From contig NW_027464603.1 of the NCBI RefSeq assembly GCF_043290135.1, positions 2,829,501 to 2,893,500 of the forward strand: a DNA stretch of 64,000 nt. The letters run 5' to 3'. The translations under genes were made by a program, and so were the position numbers. Position 1 is the stretch's first letter, and each line of letters starts with the position of its first letter. Of the stretch, positions 40,418 through 54,322 are shown piece by piece. A model generated the notes under the pieces. It searched no databases. It saw only the letters and a program-made list of their open reading frames with translations, and was not told the DNA's origin. Source of the stretch: Rhipicephalus microplus (Eukaryota; Arthropoda; Arachnida; Ixodida; Ixodidae).

Positions 40418-41724
40418 GAACTCCACACCTTGAAACCCCACAACTAGATACTCCGCAACTACAAATTCCACAACTAGAAACTCCACAACTAGAACCTCCA
40501 TAACTAGAAACTCTGCAACAAGAAACTCCCGAACTAGAGACTCCATAACTAGGAACTCCACAACTAGAAACTCCACAGCTACAGACTCCAAAACTAGAAA
40601 CTCCACAGCTAAAGACTCCACAACTAGAAACTCGACAAATACGAACCCCACAAATACGAACCCCGCAACTAGAAGCTCCATAACTAGAAACTCCGCAACT
40701 AGAAACTCTACAACTTGAGACTTCGCAACTAGAAACTCCACTACTAGAAACACCACAACTAGAGATTCCACAACTACAAACTCCACAACTAGAAACTCCA
40801 CAACTACGAAACTCACAACTAGAAACTCCACAACTAGAAACTCCACAACTTGAGACTTCGCAACTAGAAACTCCACAACTTGAGACTTCGCAACTAGAAA
40901 CTCGGCAACTAGAAACTCCCCAACTAGAAACTCCACAACTAGAAACTCCACAAATTGAAACACCACAACTAGATACTCCACAACTACAAATTCCACAACT
41001 AGAAACTCCACATCTAAAAACTCCGCAACTAGAAACTCCGCAACTATTAACTCCACAACCAGAGACTCCATAACTTGAAACACCACAACTAGATACTGCA
41101 CAACTACAAATTCCACATCTAGAAACTCCAAATTTAGAAACTCCGCATTTAGAAACTCCGCAACTTGAAACTCCACAACTACAGTCTCCATAACTAGGAA
41201 CTCCACAACTAGAAACTCCACAACTACAGACTCCACAACTAGAAACTCCACAACCAGAAACTCCGCAACTAGAAACTCCACAACTAGAAATTCCACAACC
41301 AGAAACTCAACAACTAGAGACTCCACAACTAGAAACTCCACAACTAGAATCTCCACAACTAGAAACTCCACAACTAGAAACTCCACAACTAGAAACCCGG
41401 CAAATCGAAACTCCACAACTAGAAACCCGGCAAATAGAAACTCCACAACTAGACACTTCGCAACTAGAAACTCCACAACTACAGACTCCACTAGAAAACT
41501 CCGCAACTAGAAACTCCACAACTACGAACCTCACAACTTGAAACTCCACAACTAGAAACTCCGCAACTAGAAACTCCACAGCTAGAAACTCCACAACTTG
41601 AGACTTCGCAACTAGAAACTCGGCAACTAGAAACTCAACAACTAGAAACTCCACAACTAGAAACTCCACAACTAGAGACTCCACAACTAGAGACTCCGCA
41701 ACTAAAAACTCCACAGCTAGAAAC
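40418..41724 (+). repeat. 1.3-kb sub-block, second of three copies
   Basis: It matches 32,484-33,790 at constant offset 7,934 (M marker 32,727 and 40,661). Differences noticed include CTTGAGACTTCG near 40,850 where the other copies have CTTGGGACTTCG. Confidence 0.87.
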
Positions 41725-41840
41725 TCCGCAACTAGAAACTCCGCAACTAGAAACTCCACAACTAGAGAGTCCGCAGCTATAAACTCCACAACTTGAAACT
41801 CTGCAACTCGAAACTCTGCAACTAGAAAATCCCCAACTAG

Positions 41841-43128
41841 AAACTACACAACTAGAATCTCCGCAACTCGAAACTCCGCTACTACAAAATCCACAACTCG
41901 AAACTTCACAATTGGGAACTCCGCAACTAGAAAATCTACAACTAGAAACTCGAAAACTAAAAACTCCAACTAGAAACTCCACAACTAGAAACTAAACAAC
42001 TAGAAACTCCACAACTAGACACTTCGCAACTAGAAACTCCACAACTTGACACTCCACAACTAGAAAACTCCGCAACTAGAAACTCCACAACTAGAAACTT
42101 CACAACTAGAAACTCCACACCTTGAAACCCCACAACTAGATACTCCGCAACTACAAATTCCACAACTAGAAACTCCACAACTAGAACCTCCATAACTAGA
42201 AACTCTGCAACGAGAAACTCCCCAACTAGAGACTCCATAACTAGGAACTCCACAACTAGAAACTCCACAGCTAAACACTCCACAACTAGAAACTCCACAA
42301 ATACGAACCCCACAAATACGAACCCCGCAACTAGAAGCTCCATAACTAGAAACTCCGCAACTAGAAACTCTACAACTTGAGACTTCGCAACTAGAAACTC
42401 CACTACTAGAAACACCACAACTAGAGATTCCACAACTACAAACTCCACAACTAGAAACTCCGCAACTAGAAACCCAGCAACTAAAACTCCACAACTAGAA
42501 ACTCCACACTTATGAATTCCACAACTTGAAACTCCACAACTAGAAACTCCACAACTAGAAACTCCACACCTAGAAACTCCGCAACTAGAAACTCCACAAC
42601 TAGAAAGTATGCAACTAGAAACTCCGCAAATAGAAACTCCGCAACTAGAAACTCCACAGCTAGAGACTCCATAACTAGGAACTGCACAACCAGAAACTCC
42701 ACAACTACAGACTCCACAACTACAAACTCCACAACTAGAAACTCCACGACCGGAAACTCGGCAACTAGAAACTCCGCAACTAGAAACTCCACAACTAGAA
42801 ACTCCACAAATTGAAACACCACAACTAGATACTCCACAACTACAAACTCCACAACTACAAACTCCACAACTAAAAACTCCGCAACTAGAAACTCCACAAC
42901 TTGAAACACCACAACTAGACACTCAACAACTACAAATTCCACAACTAGAAACTCCAAATTTAGAGACTCCGCAACTAGAAACTCCGCAACTTGAAACTCC
43001 ACAACTAGAGACTCCATAACTAGGAACTCCAACACTAGAAACTCCAAATTTAGAAACTCCGCAACTAGACACTCCGCAACTAGAAACTCCACAACCAGAA
43101 ACTCCGCAACTAGAAACTCCACAACTAG
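41841..43128 (+). repeat. 1,288-bp tandem duplication, copy 1
   Basis: Tandem pair with 43,129-44,416. The period is exactly 1,288 bp at every landmark checked: GAATTC (42,514 and 43,802), M marker (42,323 and 43,611) and the AAACTACACA junction (41,841 and 43,129). No difference was noticed by eye over most of the unit. 1,288 is not a multiple of 15, because the unit carries out-of-register indels. Confidence 0.92.
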
Positions 43129-44416
43129 AAACTACACAACTAGAATCTCCGCAACTCGAAACTCCGCTACTACAAAATCCACAACTCGAAACTTCACAAT
43201 TGGGAACTCCGCAACTAGAAAATCTACAACTAGAAACTCGAAAACTAAAAACTCCAACTAGAAACTCCACAACTAGAAACTAAACAACTAGAAACTCCAC
43301 AACTAGACACTTCGCAACTAGAAACTCCACAACTTGACACTCCACAACTAGAAAACTCCGCAACTAGAAACTCCACAACTAGAAACTTCACAACTAGAAA
43401 CTCCACACCTTGAAACCCCACAACTAGATACTCCGCAACTACAAATTCCACAACTAGAAACTCCACAACTAGAACCTCCATAACTAGAAACTCTGCAACG
43501 AGAAACTCCCCAACTAGAGACTCCATAACTAGGAACTCCACAACTAGAAACTCCACAGCTAAACACTCCACAACTAGAAACTCCACAAATACGAACCCCA
43601 CAAATACGAACCCCGCAACTAGAAGCTCCATAACTAGAAACTCCGCAACTAGAAACTCTACAACTTGAGACTTCGCAACTAGAAACTCCACTACTAGAAA
43701 CACCACAACTAGAGATTCCACAACTACAAACTCCACAACTAGAAACTCCGCAACTAGAAACCCAGCAACTAAAACTCCACAACTAGAAACTCCACACTTA
43801 TGAATTCCACAACTTGAAACTCCACAACTAGAAACTCCACAACTAGAAACTCCACACCTAGAAACTCCGCAACTAGAAACTCCACAACTAGAAAGTATGC
43901 AACTAGAAACTCCGCAAATAGAAACTCCGCAACTAGAAACTCCACAGCTAGAGACTCCATAACTAGGAACTGCACAACCAGAAACTCCACAACTACAGAC
44001 TCCACAACTACAAACTCCACAACTAGAAACTCCACGACCGGAAACTCGGCAACTAGAAACTCCGCAACTAGAAACTCCACAACTAGAAACTCCACAAATT
44101 GAAACACCACAACTAGATACTCCACAACTACAAACTCCACAACTACAAACTCCACAACTAAAAACTCCGCAACTAGAAACTCCACAACTTGAAACACCAC
44201 AACTAGACACTCAACAACTACAAATTCCACAACTAGAAACTCCAAATTTAGAGACTCCGCAACTAGAAACTCCGCAACTTGAAACTCCACAACTAGAGAC
44301 TCCATAACTAGGAACTCCAACACTAGAAACTCCAAATTTAGAAACTCCGCAACTAGACACTCCGCAACTAGAAACTCCACAACCAGAAACTCCGCAACTA
44401 GAAACTCCACAACTAG
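43129..44416 (+). repeat. 1,288-bp tandem duplication, copy 2
   Basis: It begins where CCACAACTAG runs into AAACTACACA, an abrupt return to the start of copy 1. It ends at about 44,416, where the sequence continues as GAAATTCCAC, the continuation also found after the homologous string near 39,700. The sequence right of the unit is therefore the older context and the 1,288-bp step the newer event. Confidence 0.92.
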
Positions 44417-47400
44417 AAATTCCACAACCAGAGACTCAACAACTAGAGACTCCACAACTAAAAACTCCACAACTAGAAACTCCACAACTAGAAACTCCGC
44501 AACTAGAAACCCAGCAACTAGAAACTCCACAACTAGGAACTCCACACCTATAAGTTCCACAACTTGAAACTCCACAACTAGAAACTCAACAACTAGAAAC
44601 TCCACACCTAGAAACTCCGCAACTAGAAACTCCACAACTAGAAACTTCACAACTAGAAACTATGCAACTAGAAACTCCGCAACTAGAAACTCCACAGCTA
44701 GAACGTCCGCAACTAGAAACTCTACAACTAGAAACTCCGCAACTAGAAACTCCACAGCTAGAAACTCCACAAGTAGAAACTCCACAACTAGAAACTCCAC
44801 AACTAGAGACTCCACAACTAGAGACTACGCAACTAGAAACTCCACAGCTAGAAACTCCGGAACTAGAAACTCCGCACTTAGAAACTCCACAGAGACTCCG
44901 CAACTAGAAACTCCACAACTAGAAACTCCACAACTAGAAACTATGCAACTAGAAACTCCGCAACAAGAAACTCCACAGCTAGAACGTCCGCAACTAGAAA
45001 CTCTTCAACTAGAAACTCCGCAACTAGAAACTCCACAACTAGAAACTCCACAACTAGAATTTCCACAACTAGAAACTCCACAACTAGAGACTCCACAACT
45101 AGAGACTTCGCAACTAAAAATTCCACAGCTAGAAACTCCGCAACTAGAAACTCCGCAACTAGAAACTACACCACTAGAGAGTCCGCAGCTATAAACTCCA
45201 CAACTTGAAACTCTGCAACTCGAAACTCTGCAACTAGAAAATCCCCAACTAGAAACTACACAACTAGAATCTCCGCAACTCGAAACTCCGCAACTACAAA
45301 ATCCACAACTAGAAACTTCACAATTGGGAACTCCGCAACTAGAAAATCTACAACTAGAAACTCGAAAACTAAAAACTCCAACTAGAAACTCCACAACTAG
45401 AAACTAAACAACTAGAAACTCCACAACTAGACACTTCGCAACTAGAAACTCCACAACTAGACACTCCACAACTAGAAAACTCCGCAACTAGAAACTCCAC
45501 AACTAGAAACTTCACAACTAGAAACTCCACACCTTGAAACCCCACAACTAGATACTCCGCAACTACAAATTCCACAACTAGAAACTCCACAACTGGAACC
45601 TCCATAACTAGAAACTCTGCAACGAGAAACTCCCCAACTAGAGACTCCATAACTAGGAACTCCACAACTAGAAACTCCACAGCTACAGACTCCAAAACTA
45701 GAAACTCCACAGCTAAACACTCCACAACTAGAAACTCCACAAATACGAACCCCACAAATACGAACCCCGCAACTAGAAGCTCCATAACTAGAAACTCCGC
45801 AACTAGAAACTCTACAACTTGAGACTTCGCAACTAGAAACTCCACTACTAGAAACACCACAACTAGAGATTCCACAACTACAAACTCCACAACTAGAAAC
45901 TCCACAACTACGAAACTCAACTCTAGAAACTCCACAACTAGAAACTCCACAACTTGGGACTTCGCAACTAGAAACTCCACAACTTGAGACTTCGCAACTA
46001 GAAACTCGGCAACTAGAAACTCCACAAATTGAAACACCACAACTAGATACTTCACAACTACAAATTCCACAACTAGAAACTCCACATCTAAAAACTCCGC
46101 AACTAGAAACTCCGCAACTTTTAACTCCACAACCAGAGACTCCATAACTTGAAACACCACAACTAGATAATGCACAACTACAAATTCCACATCTAGAAAC
46201 TCCAAGTTTAGAAACTCCGCATTTAGACACTCCGCAACTTGAAACTCCACAACTACAGTCTCCATAACTAGGAACTTCACAACTAGAAGTTCCACAACTA
46301 CAGACTCCACAACTACAAACTTCACAACTAGAAACTCCACAACCAGAAACTCCGCAACTAGAAACTCCACAACTAGAAAATCCACAACCAGAGACTCAAC
46401 AACTTGAGACTCCACAACTAAAAACTCCACAGCTAGAAACTCCACAACTTGAGACTTCGCAACTAGAAACTCGGCAACCAGAAACTCAACAACTAGAAAC
46501 TCCACAACAAGAAACTCCACAACTTGAAACACCACAACTAGATACTCCACAACTACAAATTCCACAACTAGAAACTCCAAATTTAGAAACTCCGCAACTA
46601 GAAACTCTGCAACTTGACACTCCACAACTAGAAACTCCACAACTACAGACTCCACAACTAGAAACTCCACAACAGAAAACTCCGCAACTAGAAACTCCAC
46701 AACTAGAAATTCCACAACCAGAGACTCAACAACTAGAGACTCCACAACTAAAAACTCCACAACTAGAAACTCCACAACTAGAAACTCCACAACTAGAAAC
46801 TCTGCAACTAGAAACTCCACAACTAGAAACTGAACAACTAGATACTCCGCAACTACAAATTCTACAACTAGAAACTCCACAACTAGAAACTCTATAACAA
46901 GAAACTCCACAACTAGAGACTCCATAACTAGGAACTCCACAACTAGAAACTCCACAGCTACAGACTCCACAACTACAGACTCCACAACTAGAAACTCCCC
47001 AGCTAGAGAGTCCACAACTAGAAACTCCACAAATACGAACCCCACGAATACGAACCCCGCAACTAGAAGCTCCATAACTAGAAACTCCGCAACTAGAAAC
47101 TCCACAACTTGAGACTTCGCAACTAGAAACTCCACAACTAGAAACACCACAACTAGAGACTCCACAACTACAAACTCCACAACTAGGAACCTCACAACTA
47201 GAAACTCCACAACTTGGGACTTCGCAACTAGAAACTCCACAATTGAGACTTCGCAACTAAAAACTCCGCAACTAGAAACTCCGCAACTAGAAACTCCACA
47301 ACTAGAAACTCCACAACTAGAAACTATGCAACTAGAAACTCCGCAACTAGAAACTCCACAGCTAGAACGTCCGCAACTAGAAACTCTGCAACTAGAAACT

Positions 47401-47523
47401 CCGCAACTAGAAACTCCACAACTAGAAACTCCAGAACTAGAAACTCCACAACTAGAAACTCCACAACTAGAGACTCCACAACTAGAGACTCCGCAACTAA
47501 AAACTCCACAGCTAGAAACTCCA
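44417..47523 (+). repeat. M-type HOR material with two M markers 1,290 bp apart
   Basis: M markers at 45,765 and 47,055. It contains landmark CCACAGAGACTCC at 44,887, landmark CAATTGAGAC at 47,240 and a local string 45,460-46,440 related to 47,850-48,800 and 32,430-33,370. There is an odd CTCAACTCTAG variant near 45,917 that breaks the usual CACAACTAG spacing by 1 bp. No gene is seen. Confidence 0.78.
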
Positions 47524-50500
47524 CAACTAGAAACTCCGCAACTAGAAACTCCACAACTAGAGAGTCCGCAGCTATAAACTCCACAACTTGAAACTCTGCA
47601 ACTCGAAACTCTGCAACTAGAAAATCCCCAACTAGAAACTACACAACTAGAATCTCCGCAACTCGAAACTCCGCTACTACAAAATCCACAACTCGAAACT
47701 TCACAATTGGGAACTCCGCAACTAGAAAATCTACAACTAGAAACTCGAAAACTAAAAACTCCAACTAGAAACTCCACAACTAGAAACTAAACAACTAGAA
47801 ACTCCACAACTAGACACTTCGCAACTAGAAACTCCACAACTAGACACTCCACAACTAGAAAACTCCGCCACTAGAAACTCCACAACTAGAAACTTCACAA
47901 CTAGAAACTCCACACCTTGAAACCCCACAACTAGATACTCCGCAACTACAAATTCCACAACTAGAAACTCCACAACTAGAACCTCCATAACTAGAAACTC
48001 TGCAACAAGAAACTCCCGAACTAGAGACTCCATAACTAGGAACTCCACAACTAGAAACTCCACAGCTACAGACTCCAAAACTAGAAACTCCACAGCTAAA
48101 GACTCCACAACTAGAAACTCGACAAATACGAACCCCACAAATACGAACCCCGCAACTAGAAGCTCCATAACTAGAAACTCCGCAACTAGAAACTCTACAA
48201 CTTGAGACTTCGCAACTAGAAACTCCACTACTAGAAACACCACAACTAGAGATTCCACAACTACAAACTCCACAACTAGAAACTCCACAACTACGAAACT
48301 CACAACTAGAAACTCCACAACTAGAAACTCCACAACTTGGGACTTCGCAACTAGAAACTCCACAACTTGAGACTTCGCAACTAGAAACTCGGCAACTAGA
48401 AACTCCCCAACTAGAAACTCCACAACTAGAAACTCCACAAATTGAAACACCACAACTAGATACTCCACAACTACAAATTCCACAACTAGAAACTCCACAT
48501 CTAAAAACTCCGCAACTAGAAACTCCGCAACTATTAACTCCACAACAAGAGACTCCATAACTTGAAACACCACAACTAGATACTGCACAACTACAAATTC
48601 CACATCTAGAAACTCCAAATTTAGAAACTCCGCATTTAGAAACTCCGCAACTTGAAACTCCACAACTACAGTCTCCATAACTAGGAACTCCACAACTAGA
48701 AACTCCACAACTACAGACTCCACAACTAGGAACTCCACAACCAGAAACTCCGCAACTAGAAACTCCACAACTAGAAATTCCACAACCAGAAACTCAACAA
48801 CTAGAGACTCCACAACTAGAAACTCCACAACTAGAATCTCCACAACTAGAAACTCCACAACTAGAAACTCCACAACTAGAAACCCGGCAAATCGAAACTC
48901 CACAACTAGAAACCCGGCAAATAGAAACTCCACAACTAGACACTTCGCAACTAGAAACTCCACAACTACAGACTCCACTAGAAAACTCCGCAACTAGAAA
49001 CTCCACAACTACGAACCTCACAACTTGAAACTCCACAACTAGAAACTCCGCAACTAGAAACTCCACAGCTAGAAACTCCACAACTTGAGACTTCGCAACT
49101 AGAAACTCGGTAACTAGAAACTCAACAACTAGAAACTCCACAACTAGAAACTCCACAACTAGAGACTCCACAACTAGAGACTCCGCAACTAAAAACTCCA
49201 CAGCTAGAAACTCCACAACTAGAGAGTCCGCAGCTATAAACTCCACAACTTGAAGCTCTGCAACTCGAAACTCTGCAACTAGAAAATCCCCAACTAGAAA
49301 CTACACAACTAGAATCTCCGCAACTCGAAACTCCGCTACTACAAAATCCACAACTCGAAACTTCACAATTGGGAACTCCGCAACTAGAAAATCTACAACT
49401 AGAAACTCGAAAACTAAAAACTCCAACTAGAAACTCCACAACTAGAAACTAAACAACTAGAAACTCCCCAACTAGACACTTCGCAACTAGAAACTCCACA
49501 ACTTGACACTCCACAACTAGAAAACTCCGCAACTAGAAACTCCACAACTAGAAACTTCACAACTAGAAACTCCACACCTTGAAACCCCACAACTAGATTC
49601 TCCGCAACTACAAATTCCACAACTAGAAACTCCACAACTAGAACCTCCATAACTAGAAACTCTGCAACAAGAAACTCCCCAACTAGAGACTCCATAACTA
49701 GGAACTCCACAACTAGAAACTCCACAGCTACAGACTCCAAAACTAGAAACTCCACAGCTAAAGACTCCACAACTAGAAACTCGACAAATACGAACCCCAC
49801 AAATACGAACCCCGCAACTAGAAGCTCCATAACTAGAAACTCCGCAACTAGAAACTCTACAACTTGAGACTTCGCAACTAGAAACTCCACTACTAGAAAC
49901 ACCACAACTAGAGATTCCACAACTACAAACTCCACAACTAGAAACTCCACAACTACGAAACTCACAACTAGAAACTCCACAACTAGAAACTCCACAACTT
50001 GGGACTTCGCAACTAGAAACTCCACAACTTGAGACTTCGCAACTAGAAACTCGGCAACTAGAAACTCGGCAACTAGAAACTCCACAACTAGAAACTCCAC
50101 AAATTGAAACACCACAACTAGATACTCCACAACTACAAATTCCACAACTAGAAACTCCACATCTAAAAACTCCGCAACTAGAAACTCCGCAACTATTAAC
50201 TCCACAACCAGAGACTCCATAACTTGAAACACCACAACTAGATACTGCACAACTACAAATTCCACATCTAGAAACTCCAAATTTAGAAACTCCGCATTTA
50301 GAAACTCCACAACTACAGTCTTCATAACTAGGAACTTCAAAACTAGAAGTTCCACAACTACAGACTCCACAACCAGAAACTCCGCAACTATAAACTCCAC
50401 AACTAGAAAATCCACAACCAGAGACTCAACAACTTGAGACTCCACAACTAAAAAACTTCACAGCTAGAAACTCCACAACTTGAGACTTCGCAACTAGAAA

Positions 50501-51144
50501 CTCGGCAACTAGAAACTCCAAATTTAGAAACTCTGAAACTAGAAACTCCGCAACTTGACACTCCACAACTACAATCTCCATAGCTAGGAACTCCACAACT
50601 AGAAACTCCACAACTACAGACTCCACAACTAGAAACTCCACAACCAGAAACTCCGCAACTAGAAACTCCACAACTAGAAATTCCACAACCAGAAACTCAA
50701 CAACTAGAGACTCCACAACTAGAAACTCCACAACTAGAATCTCCACAACTAGAAACTCCACAACTAGAAACTCCACAACTAGAAACCTGGCAAATCGAAA
50801 CTCCACAACTAGAAACCCGGCAAATAGAAACTCCACAACTAGACACTTCGCAACTAGAAACTCCACAACTACAGACTCCACTAGAAAACTCCGCAACTAG
50901 AAACTCCACAACTACGAACCTCACAACTTGAAACTCCACAACTAGAAACTCCGCAACTAGAAACTCCACAGCTAGAAACTCCACAACTTGAGACTTCGCA
51001 ACTAGAAACTCGGCAACTAGAAACTCAACAACTAGAAACTCCACAACTAGAAACTGCACAACTAGAAACTCCACAACTTGAAACACCACAACTAGATACT
51101 CCACAACTACAAATTCCACAACTAGAAACTCCAAATTTAGAAAC
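47524..51144 (+). repeat. 3.6-kb block, right copy of 32103-35723
   Basis: Offset is constant at 15,421 bp. Substitutions noticed against the left copy include CTCCCCAACTAG near 49,464, CTAGATTCTCC near 49,593 and CACAACTAG for CACATCTAG near 47,851. Its right half also starts a 2,848-bp tandem step (GAAGCTCTG at 49,252 and 52,100; M marker at 49,810 and 52,658). Confidence 0.92.
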
Positions 51145-51474
51145 TCCGCAACTAGAAACTCCGCAACTTGAAACTCCACAACTAGAGACTCCATAACTAG
51201 GAACTTCACAACAAGAAACTCCACAATTACAGACTCACCAACTACAAACTTCACAAGTAGAAACTCCACAACAAGAAACTCCGAGACTAGAAACTCCACA
51301 ACTAGAAATTCCACAACCAGAGACTCAACAACTAGAGACTCCACAACTAAATACTCCACAACTAGAAACTCCACAACTAGAAACTCCGTAACTAGAAACC
51401 CAGCAACTAGAAACTCCACAACTAGGAACTCCACACCTATAAATTCCACAACTTGAAACTCCACAACTAGAAAC

Positions 51475-54322
51475 TCAACAACTAGAAACTCCACACCTAG
51501 AAACTCCACAACTAGAAACTCCACAACAAGACACTTCGCAACTAGAAACTCCGCAAATAGACTCTCCACAACTAGAAAACTCCGCAACTAGAAACTCCAC
51601 GACTAGACACTCCACAACTTGAGACTCCGCAACGACAGACACCGCAACTAGAAACTCTGCAACTAGAAACTGCACAGCTAGAAACTTGAAACTCGAAACT
51701 CTGCAACTAGAAACTCTGCAACTAGAAACTCCACAGCTAGAAACTCCACAACTAGAGACTCCACAACTAGAAACTCCATAACTAGAAACTCCACAATTAG
51801 GAACTCCACAGCTAGAAACTCCACAACTTGAAACTTTGCAGCTAGAAACTCGGCAACTAGAAACTCAACAACCAGAAACTCCACAACTGGAAACTTCACA
51901 ACTAGAAACTCCCCAACTTGAAACACCACAACTAGATACTCCGCAACTACAATTTCCACAACTACAAACTCCACAACTAGAAACTCCATAACTAGAAACT
52001 CCACAACTAGAGACTCCACAACTAGAGACTCCGCAACTAAAAACTCCACAGCTAGAAACTCCACAACTAGAGAGTCCGCAGCTATAAACTCCACAACTTG
52101 AAGCTCTGCAACTCGAAACTCTGCAACTAGAAAATCCCCACCTAGAAACTACACAACTAGAATCTCCGCAACTCGAAACTCCGCTACTACAAAATCCACA
52201 ACTCGAAACTTCACAATTGGGAACTCCGCAACTAGAAAATCTACAACTAGAAACTCGAAAACTAAAAACTCCAACTAGAAACTCCACAACTAGAAACTAA
52301 ACAACTAGAAACTCCACAACTAGACACTTCGCAACTAGAAACTCCACAACTTGACACTCCACAACTAGAAAACTCCGCAACTAGAAACTCCACAACTAGA
52401 AACTTCACAACTAGAAACTCCACACCTTGAAACCCCACAACTAGATACTCCGCAACTACAAATTCCACAACTAGAAACTCCACAACTAGAACCTCCATAA
52501 CTAGAAACTCTGCAACAAGAAACTCCCCAACTAGAGACTCCATAACTAGGAACTCCACAACTAGAAACTCCACAGCTACAGACTCCAAAACTAGAAACTC
52601 CACAGCTAAAGACTCCACAACTAGAAACTCGACAAATACGAACCCCACAAATACGAACCCCGCAACTAGAAGCTCCATAACTAGAAACTCCGCAACTAGA
52701 AACTCTACAACTTGAGACTTCGCAACTAGAAACTCCACTACTAGAAACACCACAACTAGAGATTCCACAACTACAAACTCCACAACTAGAAACTCCACAA
52801 CTACGAAACTCACAACTAGAAACTCCACAACTAGAAACTCCACAACTTGGGACTTCGCAACTAGAAACTCCACAACTTGAGACTTCGCAACTAGAAACTC
52901 GGCAACTAGAAACTCGGCAACTAGAAACTCCACAACTAGAAACTCCACAAATTGAAACACCACAACTAGATACTCCACAACTACAAATTCCACAACTAGA
53001 AACTCCACATCTAAAAACTCCGCAACTAGAAACTCCGCAACTATTAACTCCACAACCAGAGACTCCATAACTTGAAACACCACAACTAGATACTGCACAA
53101 CTACAAATTCCACATCTAGAAACTCCAAATTTAGAAACTCCGCATTTAGAAACTCCACAACTACAGTCTCCATAACTAGGAACTTCAAAACTAGAAGTTC
53201 CACAACTACAGACTCCACAACCAGAAACTCCGCAACTATAAACTCCACAACTAGAAAATCCACAACCAGAGACTCAACAACTTGAGACTCCACAACTAAA
53301 AAACTTCACAGCTAGAAACTCCACAACTTGAGACTTCGCAACTAGAAACTCGGCAACTAGAAACTCCAAATTTAGAAACTCTGAAACTAGAAACTCCGCA
53401 ACTTGACACTCCACAACTACAATCTCCATAGCTAGGAACTCCACAACTAGAAACTCCACAACTACAGACTCCACAACTAGAAACTCCACAACCAGAAACT
53501 CCGCAACTAGAAACTCCACAACTAGAAATTCCACAACCAGAAACTCAACAACTAGAGACTCCACAACTAGAAACTCCACAACTAGAATCTCCACAACTAG
53601 AAACTCCACAACTAGAAACTCCACAACTAGAAACCTGGCAAATCGAAACTCCACAACTAGAAACCCGGCAAATAGAAACTCCACAACTAGACACTTCGCA
53701 ACTAGAAACTCCACAACTACAGACTCCACTAGAAAACTCCGCAACTAGAAACTCCACAACTACGAACCTCACAACTTGAAACTCCACAACTAGAAACTCC
53801 GCAACTAGAAACTCCACAGCTAGAAACTCCACAACTTGAGACTTCGCAACTAGAAACTCGGCAACTAGAAACTCAACAACTAGAAACTCCACAACTAGAA
53901 ACTGCACAACTAGAAACTCCACAACTTGAAACACCACAACTAGATACTCCACAACTACAAATTCCACAACTAGAAACTCCAAATTTAGAAACTCCGCAAC
54001 TAGAAACTCCGCAACTTGAAACTCCACAACTAGAGACTCCATAACTAGGAACTTCACAACAAGAAACTCCACAATTACAGACTCCACAACTACAAACTTC
54101 ACAAGTAGAAACTCCACAACCAGAAACTCCGAGACTAGAAACTCCACAACTAGAAATTCCACAACCAGAGACTCAACAACTAGAGACTCCACAACTAAAT
54201 ACTCCACAACTAGAAACTCCACAACTAGAAACTCCGTAACTAGAAACCCAGCAACTAGAAACTCCACAACTAGGAACTCCACACCTATAAATTCCACAAC
54301 TTGAAACTCCACAACTAGAAAC
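51475..54322 (+). repeat. Right-flank HOR ladder, step 1 (2,848 bp)
   Basis: It is a hybrid. 51,475-51,990 and 53,290-54,322 match the next ladder copy, whereas 52,007-53,290 matches the preceding M-type string at 49,159-50,442 and holds the last M marker (52,658). It carries GACAGACACCGC near 51,633, shared with step 2 (54,481) but changed to GACAGACGCCGC in later steps. Confidence 0.86.

Noticed and set aside
45369..47777. 802-codon minus-strand open frame as a protein-coding gene
   Set aside because: It has no domain, mixes two unrelated pentapeptide repeats through frame slips, and lies in satellite DNA identical in kind to everything around it. The same applies to 7355-9247, 9855-11732, 24848-26536, 29088-30827 and 37352-39082.
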